Below are positions 46,691-59,559 of a stretch of 64,000 nucleotides of DNA, piece after piece. This stretch comes from Sipunculus nudus. Its lineage: Eukaryota; Annelida; Sipuncula; Golfingiida; Sipunculidae. Numbering within the stretch: the stretch's first letter is position 1; every line of letters starts with the position of its first letter. The notes below the pieces were generated by a model that saw only the letters and a list, made by a program, of their open reading frames with translations, searched no databases and was not told the origin of the DNA. The position numbers were made by a program, and so were the translations under genes. The DNA lies in NCBI GenBank assembly GCA_026874595.1, contig CM049307.1, forward strand, positions 62,152,370 to 62,216,369, in the 5' to 3' direction.

Positions 46691-47490
46691 TTTTGTATCT
46701 ATACAAAACAAGTCTACATCTAACTAATGTTCACTTGGTGCCCAGTTTGTCCTCTAAAATTAAGCGTTACATAGCAATGTCAGCTGGGATTGCCGTGAAT
46801 TTTAACTGCACTTGAATTCAGGGTTAAGACGGACAAAAGAAAACCAGGACTTAAAGGTCAGCCGACCACCGGCAAACACCTTAGATGGGGACTTTATAAA
46901 TAACAGGTGTCAGATCTGTTAAGCCACTGTCTCCTGTCCATAACTGACTCCTGTGAAAATTTTTTTCTTTCACCCATACAGACTACCGAACGCCATCATC
47001 GGAGCCATGGAGAGTGCCTTGATTAGTTATTATAGCTATTTGTACAATTCTTGTAAAATAAATAAGTTTAAAATAAATTATTTATAAAAATAATTATATT
47101 AATAATACATCACCGAGTTTTTTTATAAATGTCCTTATAAAAAAAAGAAGATTTGGATTTTAAAATCTTATAAATATTCTGGATTTACTTAAAGTTCCAT
47201 TTGATATAAACATGATATTCATATTTTCTTTGTTCATGTTACACCAGGGTACACATACATTGCATACTGAGTCAGACGTTATGAGTAGTTCCACCTAGAA
47301 TATAAACTTTAAGAAGGAACACCTATGGGAGCCCGTCCTTTATGACTTTTAAAATTTAACTACATGACTAATGAATGTACATGTACTTGTAATTACAGAA
47401 TAGGCATGGCTACTGGACGACGCATGCTAAATGGTGTTACAGATGTCTCTTTTATGGTATGCAGCAGTCTTTCATGTGAACTCTACACAG
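46691..47490. other. Unassigned AT-rich region
   Basis: No gene or repeat recognised. Confidence 0.55.
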
Positions 47491-47499
47491 CGCTCGGTT

Positions 47500-48388
47500 T
47501 AATCTATGGCGGCATGGCCTGGCCCACGCATGGGGTCTGACGTGTAAACACAGTGATCATTCTAGTCTGGGGCTTTCTCGCCTGGCCGAGCCGGGTCGGC
47601 CCACGTGTGAACCCTGATATGTAGAGACACAGCGATGTTGTTCTAGATGTTTCCTGTAACGCGTGTTTACTGTGTATTATGTATTGTTCTTTAGATTGTT
47701 CGGGAAATTGAAAGTTCTCGGCTTGAGGTGAGAAGCTATCAATAGGGGGCTGTGTTTTAGAGCCGGGGGAGAGAGGAGAGAAATATTCCAGCGGGCAAGG
47801 AAGAGTTTGTGTCAGTTTGTGGGACCTTTTTCGATACATGCAGCGTTTATAGTTTTTTTTTTCTAAATTTGTGACGGATCTTATATAGTCTTCGGTTTGC
47901 TTTCGGGATTATAGCAAGAACTTCACTTTAGGATTTCATCGGATTGATTTTGTGAATGAACTGGACTGTTGTTTTCTTAGAAGATTCGTGGGAACTGTTC
48001 ATCTGGGTTGTACGTTATAAAGGACTTGTTGTCGCTGTGGCAGTGGTGATATCCAGGTACTGTACACTTTATTTATATACTTGTATTGATTTACTATTGT
48101 ACTGTTGTTGTACTGTGAGATTGTATTGATGAAGTGTGTTGTAATATTAGGATCGTTTTAAGAATAAATTATTGTTATTTGTTAACAAAAAAAACCACTG
48201 ACTTCTTTATTCATTCACCTAGACATTTCACGCTGCCTAGTGTTGCAGAATCTAATTTTTTTTCTCCATTACAGGATTTATGTTCATCACGCATACGTGA
48301 TCTGTCGATATTAGATTCCGTAACAATGGCCAGCTTTCAGAGCATTTACCCTAAGCCATATAGACCTTACGTTTGCCTCTTTGATTGA
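47500..48388 (+). other. Possible 5' end of a gene (non-coding first exon and second exon)
   Basis: A GC- and CpG-richer stretch (about 47500-47830) is followed by sequence ending 'gatatccag|gtactg' at 48057, a good splice donor. About 205 bp on, a pyrimidine-rich run 'ttttttttctccattacag' ends at 48263, a good acceptor. Its putative exon contains 'acaATGGCC', opening a 20-codon frame (MASFQSIYPKPYRPYVCLFD) that stops at 48388. This needs another exon or a different frame to make a protein. A 111-codon minus-strand frame (47839-47504) in the GC-rich part has no family features. Purely a signal-based suggestion. Confidence 0.2.
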
Positions 48389-49024
48389 AATGGCAAAGAT
48401 TTAGGATGCGATGTCATGAAACCGTACACATGGTTGACCCATTCTAACATTCGACATGTCAGTGAGTGCTTGCCGGCATAAACTGTCCATGTGCAGCCAA
48501 CATCATGTTGAACGATTCCGCCCACATAAAATAAAACAAGACAGCAATTTAGTTTATTCAATTCGCCAAATGGCTGAAACATATTTCCAAATACAGAATT
48601 AATGTTATTATTTAGCCGAAACATGCCATACTGCCAGTCCTTGAAACTAAGTAAAGAACTTGCCCTAAATGCCATAAGCTACAAGTTTATCCCCTAAATA
48701 TATAATCACCTGAGGGCTGATAGCGGCAACTTTATCTGACGCATACCAAGGGCAAATTGTCAGAGCTATTATAGACAGTAGCCAATCTTCACCCTTGAAC
48801 AAAGACTCTTCCCTAAGGCCTCGAGTTCAGTCGGCAGAACTTCTGAAATTAACCCTCTGGAACAGGTCTCGGAATAGCTCGGTTAACTTGTATAAACTTG
48901 TACTCACTGTCGAGTATTTTAAAATGTTAAAAGACTTGGGATGTCTAGACAACTGGCACTTACTCACAGTTAACTCGCAGTAAGCTCAGAACAGCTTGTA
49001 ATGGAATAGTATCTTTTATTGCCT

Positions 49025-49350
49025 CTTCCAACAGGGTATATGCGTTTATCCCCGTTCGTGTGTGTATTTGTGTGTGTATTTATGTGTTTGTTTGTTCACA
49101 ACAGAACTAATGCAATCATGACCGGAATCTCGTGATATTTCAGGGCATTTCGGGAATTGGCCAATGAAGAATTTTTATTGATTTGGTTTCTGGAACGTCG
49201 TCAGTAATATTCAAAATTTACAGTAACTTAGAATGAACCAGGTAATATGGGCCGAATAAGTAAATTAAAAGTCGGGTTTTTTTTTGAGAATCCCACAATA
49301 GGGAGTCCCAACATGAAGGAGGCTTGCATACCGTAGAATGCAGATTTCTT
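49025..49350 (+). repeat. Dispersed repeat family D, copy 2
   Basis: Matches 30105-30440 in order from 'cgttcgtgtgtgt' to 'gtagaatgcagatttc'. The two copies are clearly diverged. Confidence 0.75.
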
Positions 49351-49539
49351 ATTGTAGCTGCGTTATGTCGAGTAAGGTCTTGTCCAAAACCTATAGTCCG
49401 ACGGCGTAACTGCCTCCTTTAAACAATGACTCCATTGATTAATCTCGCTCTCAAAAAAAGTTTAAACTTTCAGCCTACTGGTGAGCTAGCTTTAAATATT
49501 TTACTATGCACCTTTGGTTTAATCGTTTTTTTTTCTCTC

Positions 49540-50400
49540 TAGTTAAAAGTAAATATTTCCGTTTCATTTGGCTGCAGGTTATATCCAAATGGATCTTTAC
49601 ATGCAGTATTGTTAAAAAAGAGAAGACGGAGCTTAGTAACGAAAAGTTTTAACTAAATTGATATCTCAGTTATCAGAGGAGGCCCTCAGAGGATTAAACT
49701 TTCACCAGATGCCGAATATCTGGGGCGGGTCCAGGCAGGGAAGAGGGTTTAACCCCTTTAGCGCAGAAAAAATAGCATTTTCCCTTTGCTCTCCCACTAT
49801 TTTTGTAGCTACCCCCGCCTCTTCCCTTTGTTGTGACCTTTTTAGAGTATAAGTTCCTCGATGCTAATGGGAAGGTCCCCTCTCAAAATTCTAGATCCGC
49901 TTATTGCATATAGATATAAACTTTATTTATTTTACATGGATTGTACAACTAGTTATAATAACAAATACGAGGCACTCTCCATGGCTCTGAGCGTTTCACC
50001 ACTCAGCCATCCAGGCTTATTGCATATATGCAGGGCATCTCAGTCCATCTCGCTATATTTTTTTTTCAAAGATTGTTATGATCTACGTATTCTCAGTCCA
50101 TCCGGCTGTTTTCTGGCTAAGTTTGTCATTGTCATACGTGTTTTCCTCTGTAACTATGCTCTGTACCGACTGACCCCGTCCCGATGCAATCTGATTGATC
50201 AGTTCATGACATCTTGATCTTAAGTCTCGGCTATTTATTTCTTGGAATGTCCCAAGTTCATTTCTGCCGGTAGTTTTTTGGTAATAACTAGTTATAAAAT
50301 GGCACTGTCTGCTTTATCGCATCTGTACGTGCTCGTCAATTAAGGTCGTGAAGTATTTATTAAATTGAGTTCATCAGGTACGTCAGTCGCTCCAGTCCAG
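49540..50400. repeat. Diverged triplication, copy 1
   Basis: Blocks shared with copies 2 and 3: 'tttgcaggttat' type near 49575, 'ctgattgatcagttcatgac' at 50190, 'ataactagttataaaatggc' at 50285, and 'cgtgctcgtcaatta'. The 118-codon frame (49861-50217) is not preserved in the other copies. Confidence 0.65.
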
Positions 50401-51236
50401 AATTATTTCAGGGTTTGACAACATGTTGAACAAATGCAACAAATGAAACGGATACCAAAAAAATTGGCTAGGATAAAGGGTACACTATAACACCCAAAAT
50501 TTGGTGCTATAAATTAAACTCTGTTTGAACACTGTATGTACCACCTATTTGCACTCTGTTCACTTATTATGTAAATTGTATTTGCGTTACAGACCAATAT
50601 GCAATCCGTAAAGCATTAGATCGAATGGTCCAAAAGAGGTTTATTGCTCTTATGTATAAACCTGCATGAACATATGTCCCTATAATAAATAAAACATCCT
50701 ATAACTATTCAGTGAGAGTCAAACGTTCGGTATATAATGAATGTTCATAGATTGAATTAGATTAATTTTTTATCGGTTTTATTATGACGCATAACATACG
50801 TTGTGTGTCAGTAACTGTGCGAGTGCACACCTGACTTTTATGTGTCCTCTTACACGGAGCCATATGTAGCAAACATGTCAGCCAGGTTTACCGCGGATTT
50901 CCATATACACCCGTCCTTTTTCACGACCAAAGCCGGGTTGAGAAAAAAAAAGGATTTACCTAAAGTCACATAGACCACTGGTCAGTTGATGACATATTCA
51001 ATAACACTTACCAGAAAGATATATTAAGCCACTGTCTCTTGCTTATATATCAGGGGTAGATCTCTTGTTTTGCAAGGTGAGTGGGGGTCCAACCCACGAA
51101 GACTAATAATTAATAAAACCAGTAAAAAAATACTTAGGTCCGGAAATATTAGACACAAAAAAATAGAAGTCAGCACTTTATTTTCCCTTTCCCATATAAA
51201 TATAATCTTCCTTTTTTCCTTTTTTTTTCTTATTCC

Positions 51237-51237
<1 letters not shown>

Positions 51238-51271
<34 letters not shown>

Positions 51272-51290
51272 CATCATTATTATTATCATT
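51238..51290. repeat. (ATT)n microsatellite
   Basis: Near-pure ATT repeats with a few ATC units. Confidence 0.95.
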
Positions 51291-51749
51291 TATATCGCAT
51301 GACATGATGACCATCATTTAACGTCATTAAGTATATCCCCGTTATATAGCCTCCTCCATCGATGTTTTGGTCTTAGGTTATAATGAATCGGACATTGCTG
51401 GATTATTGGATTTATTGATCTATTCGCTTCATCCCGCGGCACATCACTTAACTTCAAGTTACAATTCGGGTCCTTGTTAGAGTCATACAGTCAATAAGAA
51501 GTCAAGTCAGGCTTTTGTCAAGTCTAATCAAAACAAACACTACCCAGGCCTCACGTGACGCATTTAGTTTGTGACCGCCATGTCTGTGCAGAAGGATTGG
51601 ATCATGGATTAAAGCAATTTATGTGCCTCAAGATTATACAGAAAAAAAGTAGGATTAAAAAGTAAAAAGGTTCGAATCTGAAGAAGTTACGTACGTAGAT
51701 CACTTTGGAGATGTTTCACTAATCACTTCTGGTGCAATATTTTCTTTCT

Positions 51750-53085
51750 CCTTTGACCAGAACCTAAAATTAAATTCAACTTGTTTGCAGGTTATTTGAA
51801 AACGAATCTATACCTGCACTTTTGCTACAATTACTGAGGACGAAGCTTCATGATACCAGAAAAGTAGTTCGAGACTACATAGCACCTCCGCCAGGTTTGT
51901 ACTACCAACGAAATATAGCATTGCAAGCCCAAAAATAATGTGTGCCACGGTTCATCAACTCCGTAGCCGTGTCAAAGGTCAGCTCTGCTGTTCAGAAGAG
52001 GGCACTTCGTGCCACTGAATCTGTCTGACTTTACCCGGTATAAGTACATTGCCCTATTTCACAATGATAATTAAGTATTCAATTGATATAAACATTAACA
52101 GGTGATCCAGATTAACCATACGTTATATGTGTTATTCCTTGTATATTACCTTAACCTGAAAATCTTTACAATTACTTTAGTAAGTTACAAACAGAAAAAA
52201 CAACAACCCAATTGACCAAGCAAGTGACCAACTAACAAACAACAAAAAGCCTGCTTGCTGAGGTAAATTTCTTTATAATTTTGATATCTCATTTCTCCGA
52301 ATAGTTCCTCGATGGAGTCAACCTGTACTGGATGCCCCTAGTCTCGATCAAAACTAGAGTAACTTCTTCAGTCTTGGAACGACCATGCAGAAAATGCATT
52401 CCTCAAAATAAATTTGTGTGACCTAAATTTTCATTAAAAACTTGTCAAGAGGGCGCTCTGATACATATTTTTCCTTCTTTGGATATTTGTTAATTACTTC
52501 GGATAGAAAATGATACCACGATATTTAAAACTGTATACATTCTTGTTTTATAACACAGAATTGACTCCTGAGATCTCGGTCCTTCCATTCGCCATTCTGT
52601 CGGCAACCCGTTTTTCAAATGGCCAGTGTGGCTCACAACAAGCTGCCTTATTTTAATGAATATAATGTCAAAAAAGCACGTGTTTCCAACAACGCGGAAG
52701 CTTACCAGTTGTTTACCAGTGGTCTGGACCAAGACTGAAGGGTAGTTCAGCGTCAGGTCCAAAGACATTTTGCTCCAATGTCATCTAAATCCAACTGATT
52801 ATTTTTCAACGTTTTGCAATATCTGCGTGTGCTTTGTATTATCTACGCCAATGTGCCCTGTACCTGTTGAACTCCACCTCACTGGCACCTGATTGATCAG
52901 TTCATGACATATTCATCTGCAGTCTCCACTTTCTATTTCGAGAATGCGACAGATTCATTTCCACTGGTACATGATTATTAATAACTGGTTATAAAATGGC
53001 ACTTTCTGTTTTATCAGGTCTGTGCGTCCTCGTCATTAAAGGTCGCCATTTTATTATTTGGAGAGTTAACCAGGTGCACAATTTC
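51750..53085. repeat. Diverged triplication, copy 2
   Basis: Contains 'gtttgcaggttatttg' at 51787, 'ctgattgatcagttcatgac' at 52889 and 'taactggttataaaatggc' at 52981, in the same order as copy 1 but with longer spacing. Confidence 0.6.
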
Positions 53086-53654
53086 GTCCAAGTACGTCTT
53101 ATTTTAAAAATACCTGATATTTGTAAAAACACTAAAGCACAAAACTAGAACTCTGCTTTCTAAAGCTGGCCCTACATTTACCGATTTTGCAGGCCGATAT
53201 TTTTTTCAGGCCGGAAAATCGGAAGGATCGTAAGTGTGAGGGTGTTGCCGGTGGGAGTTTCAAAAATCCGGTCGAAAAATTGGCTGCAAAATTCCTTGAT
53301 AATGTCAAATTTTTACCGGCCAAAAAATTGGTAGATGTGATGACGGAACCGGCAAATTTACAACCTAACTTTCCTTCTTTTTAGCACTCATGACGCCAAT
53401 AGCAAACACCAAAATGATTGGAAAATCAGCAGGGCTACAGGCACTCGCCGGCCGTAGATTTTTCCGGCCACTTAGAAAATTATCGGGCAACTAACAAAAA
53501 AATCTTTAGTTTTGAGGGCGGCTTTTGGTATGCAAGCCTCCAACATGTGGGGGTCCCCATCGGGGAAAGCTCCCAAAACCGTGTTTGCAATCACTTATCC
53601 GGTGCATATTCCCAGGTTCATTCGTGCATAAGTGACCGTACACGTGTGCATATT

Positions 53655-53830
53655 GCTTAAAGAAATTTCCGAATCCGGATCATGCGCCGGTTCCACACCA
53701 AAACAGATTCTTCATTGGACCTTTTTCGAAATGCCCTGAATATTGAATGGGATACCTTTCATGGTTGCCTGAGTTACGTTGTGTAAAAACACACACAGAC
53801 GCACACACCAACGAAAATGAACGCATAATG
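53655..53830 (-). repeat. Dispersed repeat family D, copy 3 (partial, inverted)
   Basis: Its reverse complement carries 'ttcgttggtgtgtg', 'aacgtaactcaggcaa', 'tattcagggcatttcg' and 'ccaatgaagaat', matching the first half of the family. Confidence 0.65.
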
Positions 53831-54986
53831 TGTTGGTCGCTGGACTGACTGATTCCTTTCTTCCGATTCTTATTTATTCTTTCATTCATTCATTGGTCGA
53901 TTGATTATTGCCAGATTTCTTTGATTCATCTGTTATTCATTCTTTTCCTTCTCAAAATTAAAAAAAAAAGTCAGCCAGACTGCTGAAATTTTAAAATCTG
54001 TTTCACTCAAGCCAAGAAGATTAAATTATAGGGACTGATATGACAGCTTCCTTGCCAAGCAGTAATAAGATAAAAATGCGATATATCAGGAATAACGCTA
54101 GAGCTATAGGCAAGCACCGGTAGCCAGGTCAAAGAGCCTTCAAACCTAGGTCAAAATCAAGATCGTCAGCAACATTCCCTTGAAACAGGCCCTTGAAATG
54201 ATCACGCAGTAACACTTGATAAAAACCTCAGTGTCACATGTTATATAGGGTTTTAAACAAGTATTTATGCATGATGTTTTCAATTACCAGTGTATGTACC
54301 CATCTTCATTCCAGTGTAAACTTTGTAGTCAGATCCACAGCGAGGCTCGACTGATGTTTCGTTAAATCCATAGTGGGCACGTCGTGGCGCAGTGAATTTG
54401 AGTTCAAGGTCTCGAGTTAATTGAAAAATTTCATTGCTTCACGTATTGCTAGAATCCAAAATGGTTGGAATAATAAAAGGTTTGAATGGTTAGCTCTGTG
54501 GGTTTCTCTATTAACTAATATATGTGCCATTAAAACCCCATTGATTTATATAATGTTTAGAATAACCTCAGCTAGAATATAGCGTTGGTTATTTTTGAAT
54601 ATGTGGCTAGTCAAGATACGGTGGCCAGCTGCTTATCTTGCACTTATTTGAGGGGTGTATTTTGCTTCACTCAGTTCGGGATAGAATTGGGTGAAAAAGA
54701 GTTTTTTTTTGTAGAAATGGGAAAACAAAAAAGCCGATAGAGAAAAACATAGTTATCGTATATTCATTTTAGAGTAAAAAATTAAAGTAGTTGTCACTAT
54801 TGCCATTTAAACATATACGTTCCATAAACTGGTATCCTAACTGACGCAACTGAGTAGGATTTTCAAGATAACGAAAGAAAAAATGGCTTTCCAGTGGCCA
54901 TTTTGTTTTAACTTTTCTACCATAATGCCCAAAATTTATCATCTGGCATCCATTCGGATTAAGTTCAAAATGGTATAAAAACAACA

Positions 54987-54990
<4 letters not shown>
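53831..54990. other. Unassigned AT-rich region
   Basis: No gene or repeat recognised. Confidence 0.55.

Positions 54991-54991
<1 letters not shown>

Positions 54992-55064
<73 letters not shown>
54992..55064. repeat. (TA)n microsatellite
   Basis: A TA run with one interruption, ending at the start of a pogo-like MITE end. Confidence 0.95.
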
Positions 55065-55065
<1 letters not shown>

Positions 55066-55067
<2 letters not shown>

Positions 55068-55210
55068 GTAAAACCTAGATTTGAGGAAAACCAATGGGAC
55101 CTAGATAAAGTCGCCGCAATTTCGAGGCGGTCGTCTTACCGAGGTCTTATATAAAGAGCAAAAAGGATTGGGACCATGAATTAGTGGTCGTTATTTTGAG
55201 ATGGTCGTAT
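55066..55210. mobile_element. pogo/Tigger-like MITE fragment
   Basis: Begins CAGTAAAACCTAGATTTGAG and contains 'ggtcgtcttaccgagg' and 'ggtcgttattttgag', phrases typical of pogo-like MITEs. The far terminal repeat is missing. It is preceded by TA, the expected target. Confidence 0.4.
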
Positions 55211-55309
55211 ACACACACATATACACATATATATAATACATATTATATATTTTAATAAAACAAGCTCCCGTATATATGTTATAAGTCTTAGCTAGGACTA
55301 GTAGCTGTC

Positions 55310-55562
55310 TTCCTGGTCCATCCTGTCCGTACCTGCTGACCCCCACGCCGGATTATCCTGATCAATCGCTTCATAATATCTTCATCTTAAGTCTGCGCTT
55401 CCTATTTCTGAGCAGGTCCCGGGTTCATGTACACACTTCTTGTTCGGAGTCTAAAGGTTATAAAAATAATAAGACAGCACCTTCTTATATTACCCAGTCT
55501 GCATACGCTCATCACGCCAGGCTGTGACTTGATTATTAACTAGGGATCATCAAGTGCATGGT
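55310..55562. repeat. Diverged triplication, copy 3 (partial)
   Basis: 'ctgatcaatcgcttcataat', 'cttcatcttaagtctgcgct' and 'ggttataaaaataataa' parallel the blocks at 50190 and 52889, with strong divergence. Confidence 0.5.
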
Positions 55563-55750
55563 TTTCTTTCTAGTCGAATTTACCGCAGAAATCGTGATGT
55601 TATCATAAAGGATTAATTGCATATGCATTAAATATGATTGGCGCCATTGTCCTTTACACCAGCCTCCACGCAGGTCCTAGATCTATAGTTATCCTTGTCG
55701 TTAACCAGAAACCTCCTCTTTGTGGAGAATGTGCAAACACAAGTCTAAAA

Positions 55751-57242
55751 GGCTTAAGGTCACACCTTCACGGCTGAGGGTACGGAATTCAACGGAAAGT
55801 CCGGGTTAGGTCTGTTCACGGACCATCGGTGGGAAACGCGCATTTTTTCGATCGCATCCATAATGTCAGGAAGATTCGAACGGTTTATTTACCGCGACCG
55901 TGCTTTTAGGAGGGATTCTCACGGTCTGCGAGGACGTCGGTACGGCTTTGATACGGTTTCGCTGCGGCAACATCAGGAATGGGAGGGATTTCTACGGTCA
56001 GACACGGATTATATACAGATAATGGCGCAGCGAGTATGGATTCCTATGGGTTGGGGCGGTCTGAGCAGTGACTTTCACGGAAGCGTTACGGATTCTTATG
56101 GTCGGATAAGCACGACTGGTCGTGTCGCAATCCTCCCGCGAAACGAAAACATTCGCACTTTATTGGGCGCAGACGGTCAACCACGAAAGACAACGAACAA
56201 CGGACGAAGCAGGAGAGATATGCACGGACAAGCGCCTTGGCGTTACGGCCAGTTGCGGTATAGCGTTGCGGTCTATCTACGGAGAGTTTTTGGACATTTC
56301 AAGACTTCCGTGTATGGAGTTGACGGACCAAAAATACTCAGCATGGATCATGGCGGATGACGACGGACAAAGCCATGGGCTTTCTACGATTCTCTACGGT
56401 TCACTTGGGATTATTAACGAATCAACAGGGATGGTCCTTAACGGCCCATCCGTGATGATCCGTGGTTAGATCCGTGATAGTGTGAGCTAGGCTTAAATTT
56501 GAAATGTTAAAAAATAAAATCCGTGGCGCTGGCACAGATGAGCCAATCCATGAATAGACCGCGACGCTTCTGCCATTGGCCGTATTCCCACCGCGCTTGT
56601 CCTTGCATATCCCGCCTTCTGCTTCCGTACATGCGTCCGATGTTGACCATTATCTGCCATCAGGGGCGGATCCCGGATTTAGGAAAAGGGGGGGGTCAAA
56701 CCCAGGAGGACAAATGAAAACCCAAAAAAAAGGTCCTCAGGTCTGAAAAAGGGGGGGTCCAGGCGGCAAAAGTTTATCTTAAGCCCTTAAAAAAACATTG
56801 TTTCTGATGAAAAAGGGGGGGTCCGGACCCCCTGGACCCCCCCCCCCCCCTTTGATCCGCTTCTGGCCATGGTTGATTGTCAGCGCCGGACGTGCCATTT
56901 AGTGGGAGGATTGCGACACGACCAGTCTTGCTGGCCGATCGTGAGAATCCGTATCACTTTATTTGATGACTAAGACCGCCCCAAGCCGTCTGAAACTGTG
57001 GCTGTGGCTGACCGTCGGTATTCCTTAAATTTTCTGCTCTTGTCGCCGTGAAACTGTGTCAAGGCCGTGGCAACGCCCTCGCAGACCGTCGGAATTAGAC
57101 CAATGGAGCGCGTTTACTGTACTCAAAACGTGAGAACTTTCGCTGACAGGCTGAAAAAACGTGTGTTTACCAAGGATGGTTCTTGAAAATTCAATCCTGG
57201 AGCATCCGTCTCGTCCGTACCCTTAGTGGGACCTAGGCTTAA
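55751..57242. mobile_element. Two inverted copies of a foldback-type element
   Basis: Copy 1 spans about 55751-56496, with ends 'cttaaggtcacaccttcacgg' (left, one base trimmed here) and 'gtgtgagctaggcttaa' (right). Copy 2, inverted and partial, ends 'gggacctaggcttaa' at 57242. Blocks at 55920-56145 match the reverse complement of 56897-57090, including 'gactggtcgtgtcgcaatcc'. The sequence is GC-rich with frequent ACGG words. The 165-codon plus frame (55863-56360) lies within the repeat and lacks family features. Confidence 0.6.
56661..56865. mobile_element. Nested MITE with 5-bp target duplication
   Basis: Ends CAGGGGCGGATC and, inverted, CAGAAGCGGATC, flanked on both sides by GCCAT (56656-56660 and 56866-56870). 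The interior has G/C runs and 'gggggggtcc' words. It is inserted between the two foldback copies. Confidence 0.6.
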
Positions 57243-58950
57243 CACAGAAATATACAAAATTGCCGCAAAATTCAAGATGGCAACAGGGCCGTATATGTTT
57301 CACTTCCCTATGGACAAATCAACCAATTATTGATGTTATAGGTGTTTCACGCTTTCCAGAATGGATTTTGAGATTACAGGCCTTTCACCATACAACGTAA
57401 TGTGAACATTTATTTGTTATAACCATAGGAACTATTTTTAAATAAATTTCTTTTCTAAGAGTTACATATCTCCCGTGCTTTTACTATCCCAATTAACTCT
57501 TTAGTGGGCCGGCTACGCAACAGACTTAATAAAAAACACTGTTGTGTCGCCGTCGGCGTCTAATGCAGAACCTGAAATGTGTCAGCCGTTTGTCCAATCG
57601 CTCTGTCGTTTGGTTGGTCATTGGTAAGGTCAACACGAGCGAAGTCCGTAGAGAATCAAATATATTCATTTAAAGAATTTAACTCTTTAAAATTTAACTC
57701 TCAGGTCACAAACACATTAAAATAAAAGAGGATAAATATATCTTCCTCTTTTGAATAACCAGTACGTGAACTCAATACATTTTCAAAAGTTCAAATCTGT
57801 TTAAAATTCCACACATTAAATGATTTAACTTCAAAATTTTAATAGTATTACTAATTTTAAGATAAATTTAACTTGATTCCTAAGTTTTTTCCATTTTTAT
57901 TATATTTTGCTACTATTAAAATGTTGTCTTGAAACTCTATAATCTGTGCAGTGTCATCTTTTTAAATAAATGGTTCTCCGTTGTTTTTTTTTTAAACTGA
58001 TATTTGAGTTATAGTCTTCTGACATCGTATCACGGTTTATTTGATGAAACAGACAACGAACTTGAAAATGTAAGGACGAAAGCTCCCGTTACATGCATTT
58101 ATACATATAACATATTTATTTTGTAAAATAATATTGCATATATATTGCTTAATACCTTTTGCATAATAACTCCGTATATGCATGAGCGCACCCTGTTCTC
58201 GAATATCTGGATCCGCCACTGTAGATTAGCATGAATATTTCTCTTATAGTTTACACATGATTTTGCTTCGATGTTTCAATACATTCTGGTCCTGATGCAG
58301 AGATAACCCTTTTTATACAATGTCTTGCATTTTTTTTTAATATTCTGTCAATATTTCAGATATATCAGTCTCTATAACGTGTTTCCCTATATCTGAACGT
58401 TCTGGTTTATGTAACAGTCTTTCCCTTGGACTCGAGATGGACACGGCCTGATTTTCCTTGGTCCTGATGATAAATTAAAGAAATTCCTTCGGACACAAAA
58501 TTGTCAGCAATATGTCAGCTTCTGCCACATGTAGTTTTAGCTACAGGGTATAATTATGTTCCCTCACAGTAGCAAGCTGTGATATATCCGACGTAGCCAA
58601 TTGCGAGAGTCATTGACTTCCCAGCCTATTCTTGACGTTCTAGGAAAATGTCTCAATATGGTCATCAATTCACAAAGAAGGATTATTCCCTGTGATGTCA
58701 GACATAGTACACTGTATTCATACTGCCACATTTCAGAGCTCCTCCTGTTCGTTGAAATTAAGTATGACCATGCCCAAGGCCGTGCAGAGAATAGAGCTCC
58801 GTCAGATGCCATTAGGTATGGTGAAAATCAGGATACATAACAGAGTATACTTGCTAAGCGTGTAAGGTCGTCGCCATTTTTTTTACTAAAAACAACAGGC
58901 ATTTTCAAGTCGCATCAACCATATTTACATGAATGATATATATTTTCATT
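57243..58950. other. Unassigned AT-rich region
   Basis: Contains the second GAGTC-type repeat fragment near 58430. Nothing else recognised. Confidence 0.55.
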
Positions 58951-59290
58951 TTGCAGGATAAGGATTTTTACCTGTACGTACGTTTTAAAACAAGGTTTGA
59001 AATCTGTCAAGAAATATGGTTTCGTTGGTATTTACACAATCAGCTGATCCTTGTAATCGATACAGTCAAACCCCACTAAACAACAAGATCGGGATATACC
59101 GTCAAAAGATGTTAATGTGTCCATAAAAAAGTTTTGCAGGATAACGATTTTTACCTGTACGTACGTTTTAAAACAAGGTTTGAAATCTGTCAAGAAATAT
59201 GGTTTCGTTGGTATTTACACAATCAGCTGATCCTTGTAATCGATACAGTCAAAACCCCACTAAACAACACTATTGAGAGAGCAGATTCCG
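58951..59290. repeat. 183-bp tandem duplication
   Basis: 'ttgcaggataacgattttta' and the following ~130 bp occur at 58951 and 59134. After 'cactaaacaac', copy 1 continues into a segment ('cgggatataccgtc...') found again at 61249, whereas copy 2 leads towards the minisatellite. Confidence 0.85.
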
Positions 59291-59559
59291 TTTTATACTT
59301 TATTTACTTCTTTTATTAAAAATAATGAAATATAGTGAAATATTGGTTATGCCTTTCATAAATCTGCAAAAGTTTCACAATCAAGTCTTCGGTCCTTCAT
59401 ATAAGTGGAAACTGAATATCTATAGCCTATGATAATTTTTATGGTATTCAGCATTCCGGTGACTGTGGCGCATGGATGACTGTACACAGAAAGGACAGCG
59501 GCTTGAGATGTTCGGTTAACGCTTTGGTTGCCGTCTGGCGTCTTAAGGTAAACGGAGAA

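Noticed and set aside
53165-53480. Possible MITE with repeated 'ccggccaaaaaatt' and 'caggccgatattttt' words
   Set aside because: I could not find matching terminal repeats or a target duplication.
55863-56360. 165-codon plus-strand frame
   Set aside because: It overlaps a foldback repeat arm, has an overlapping second open frame and shows no domain. GC-rich sequence with few stops explains it.
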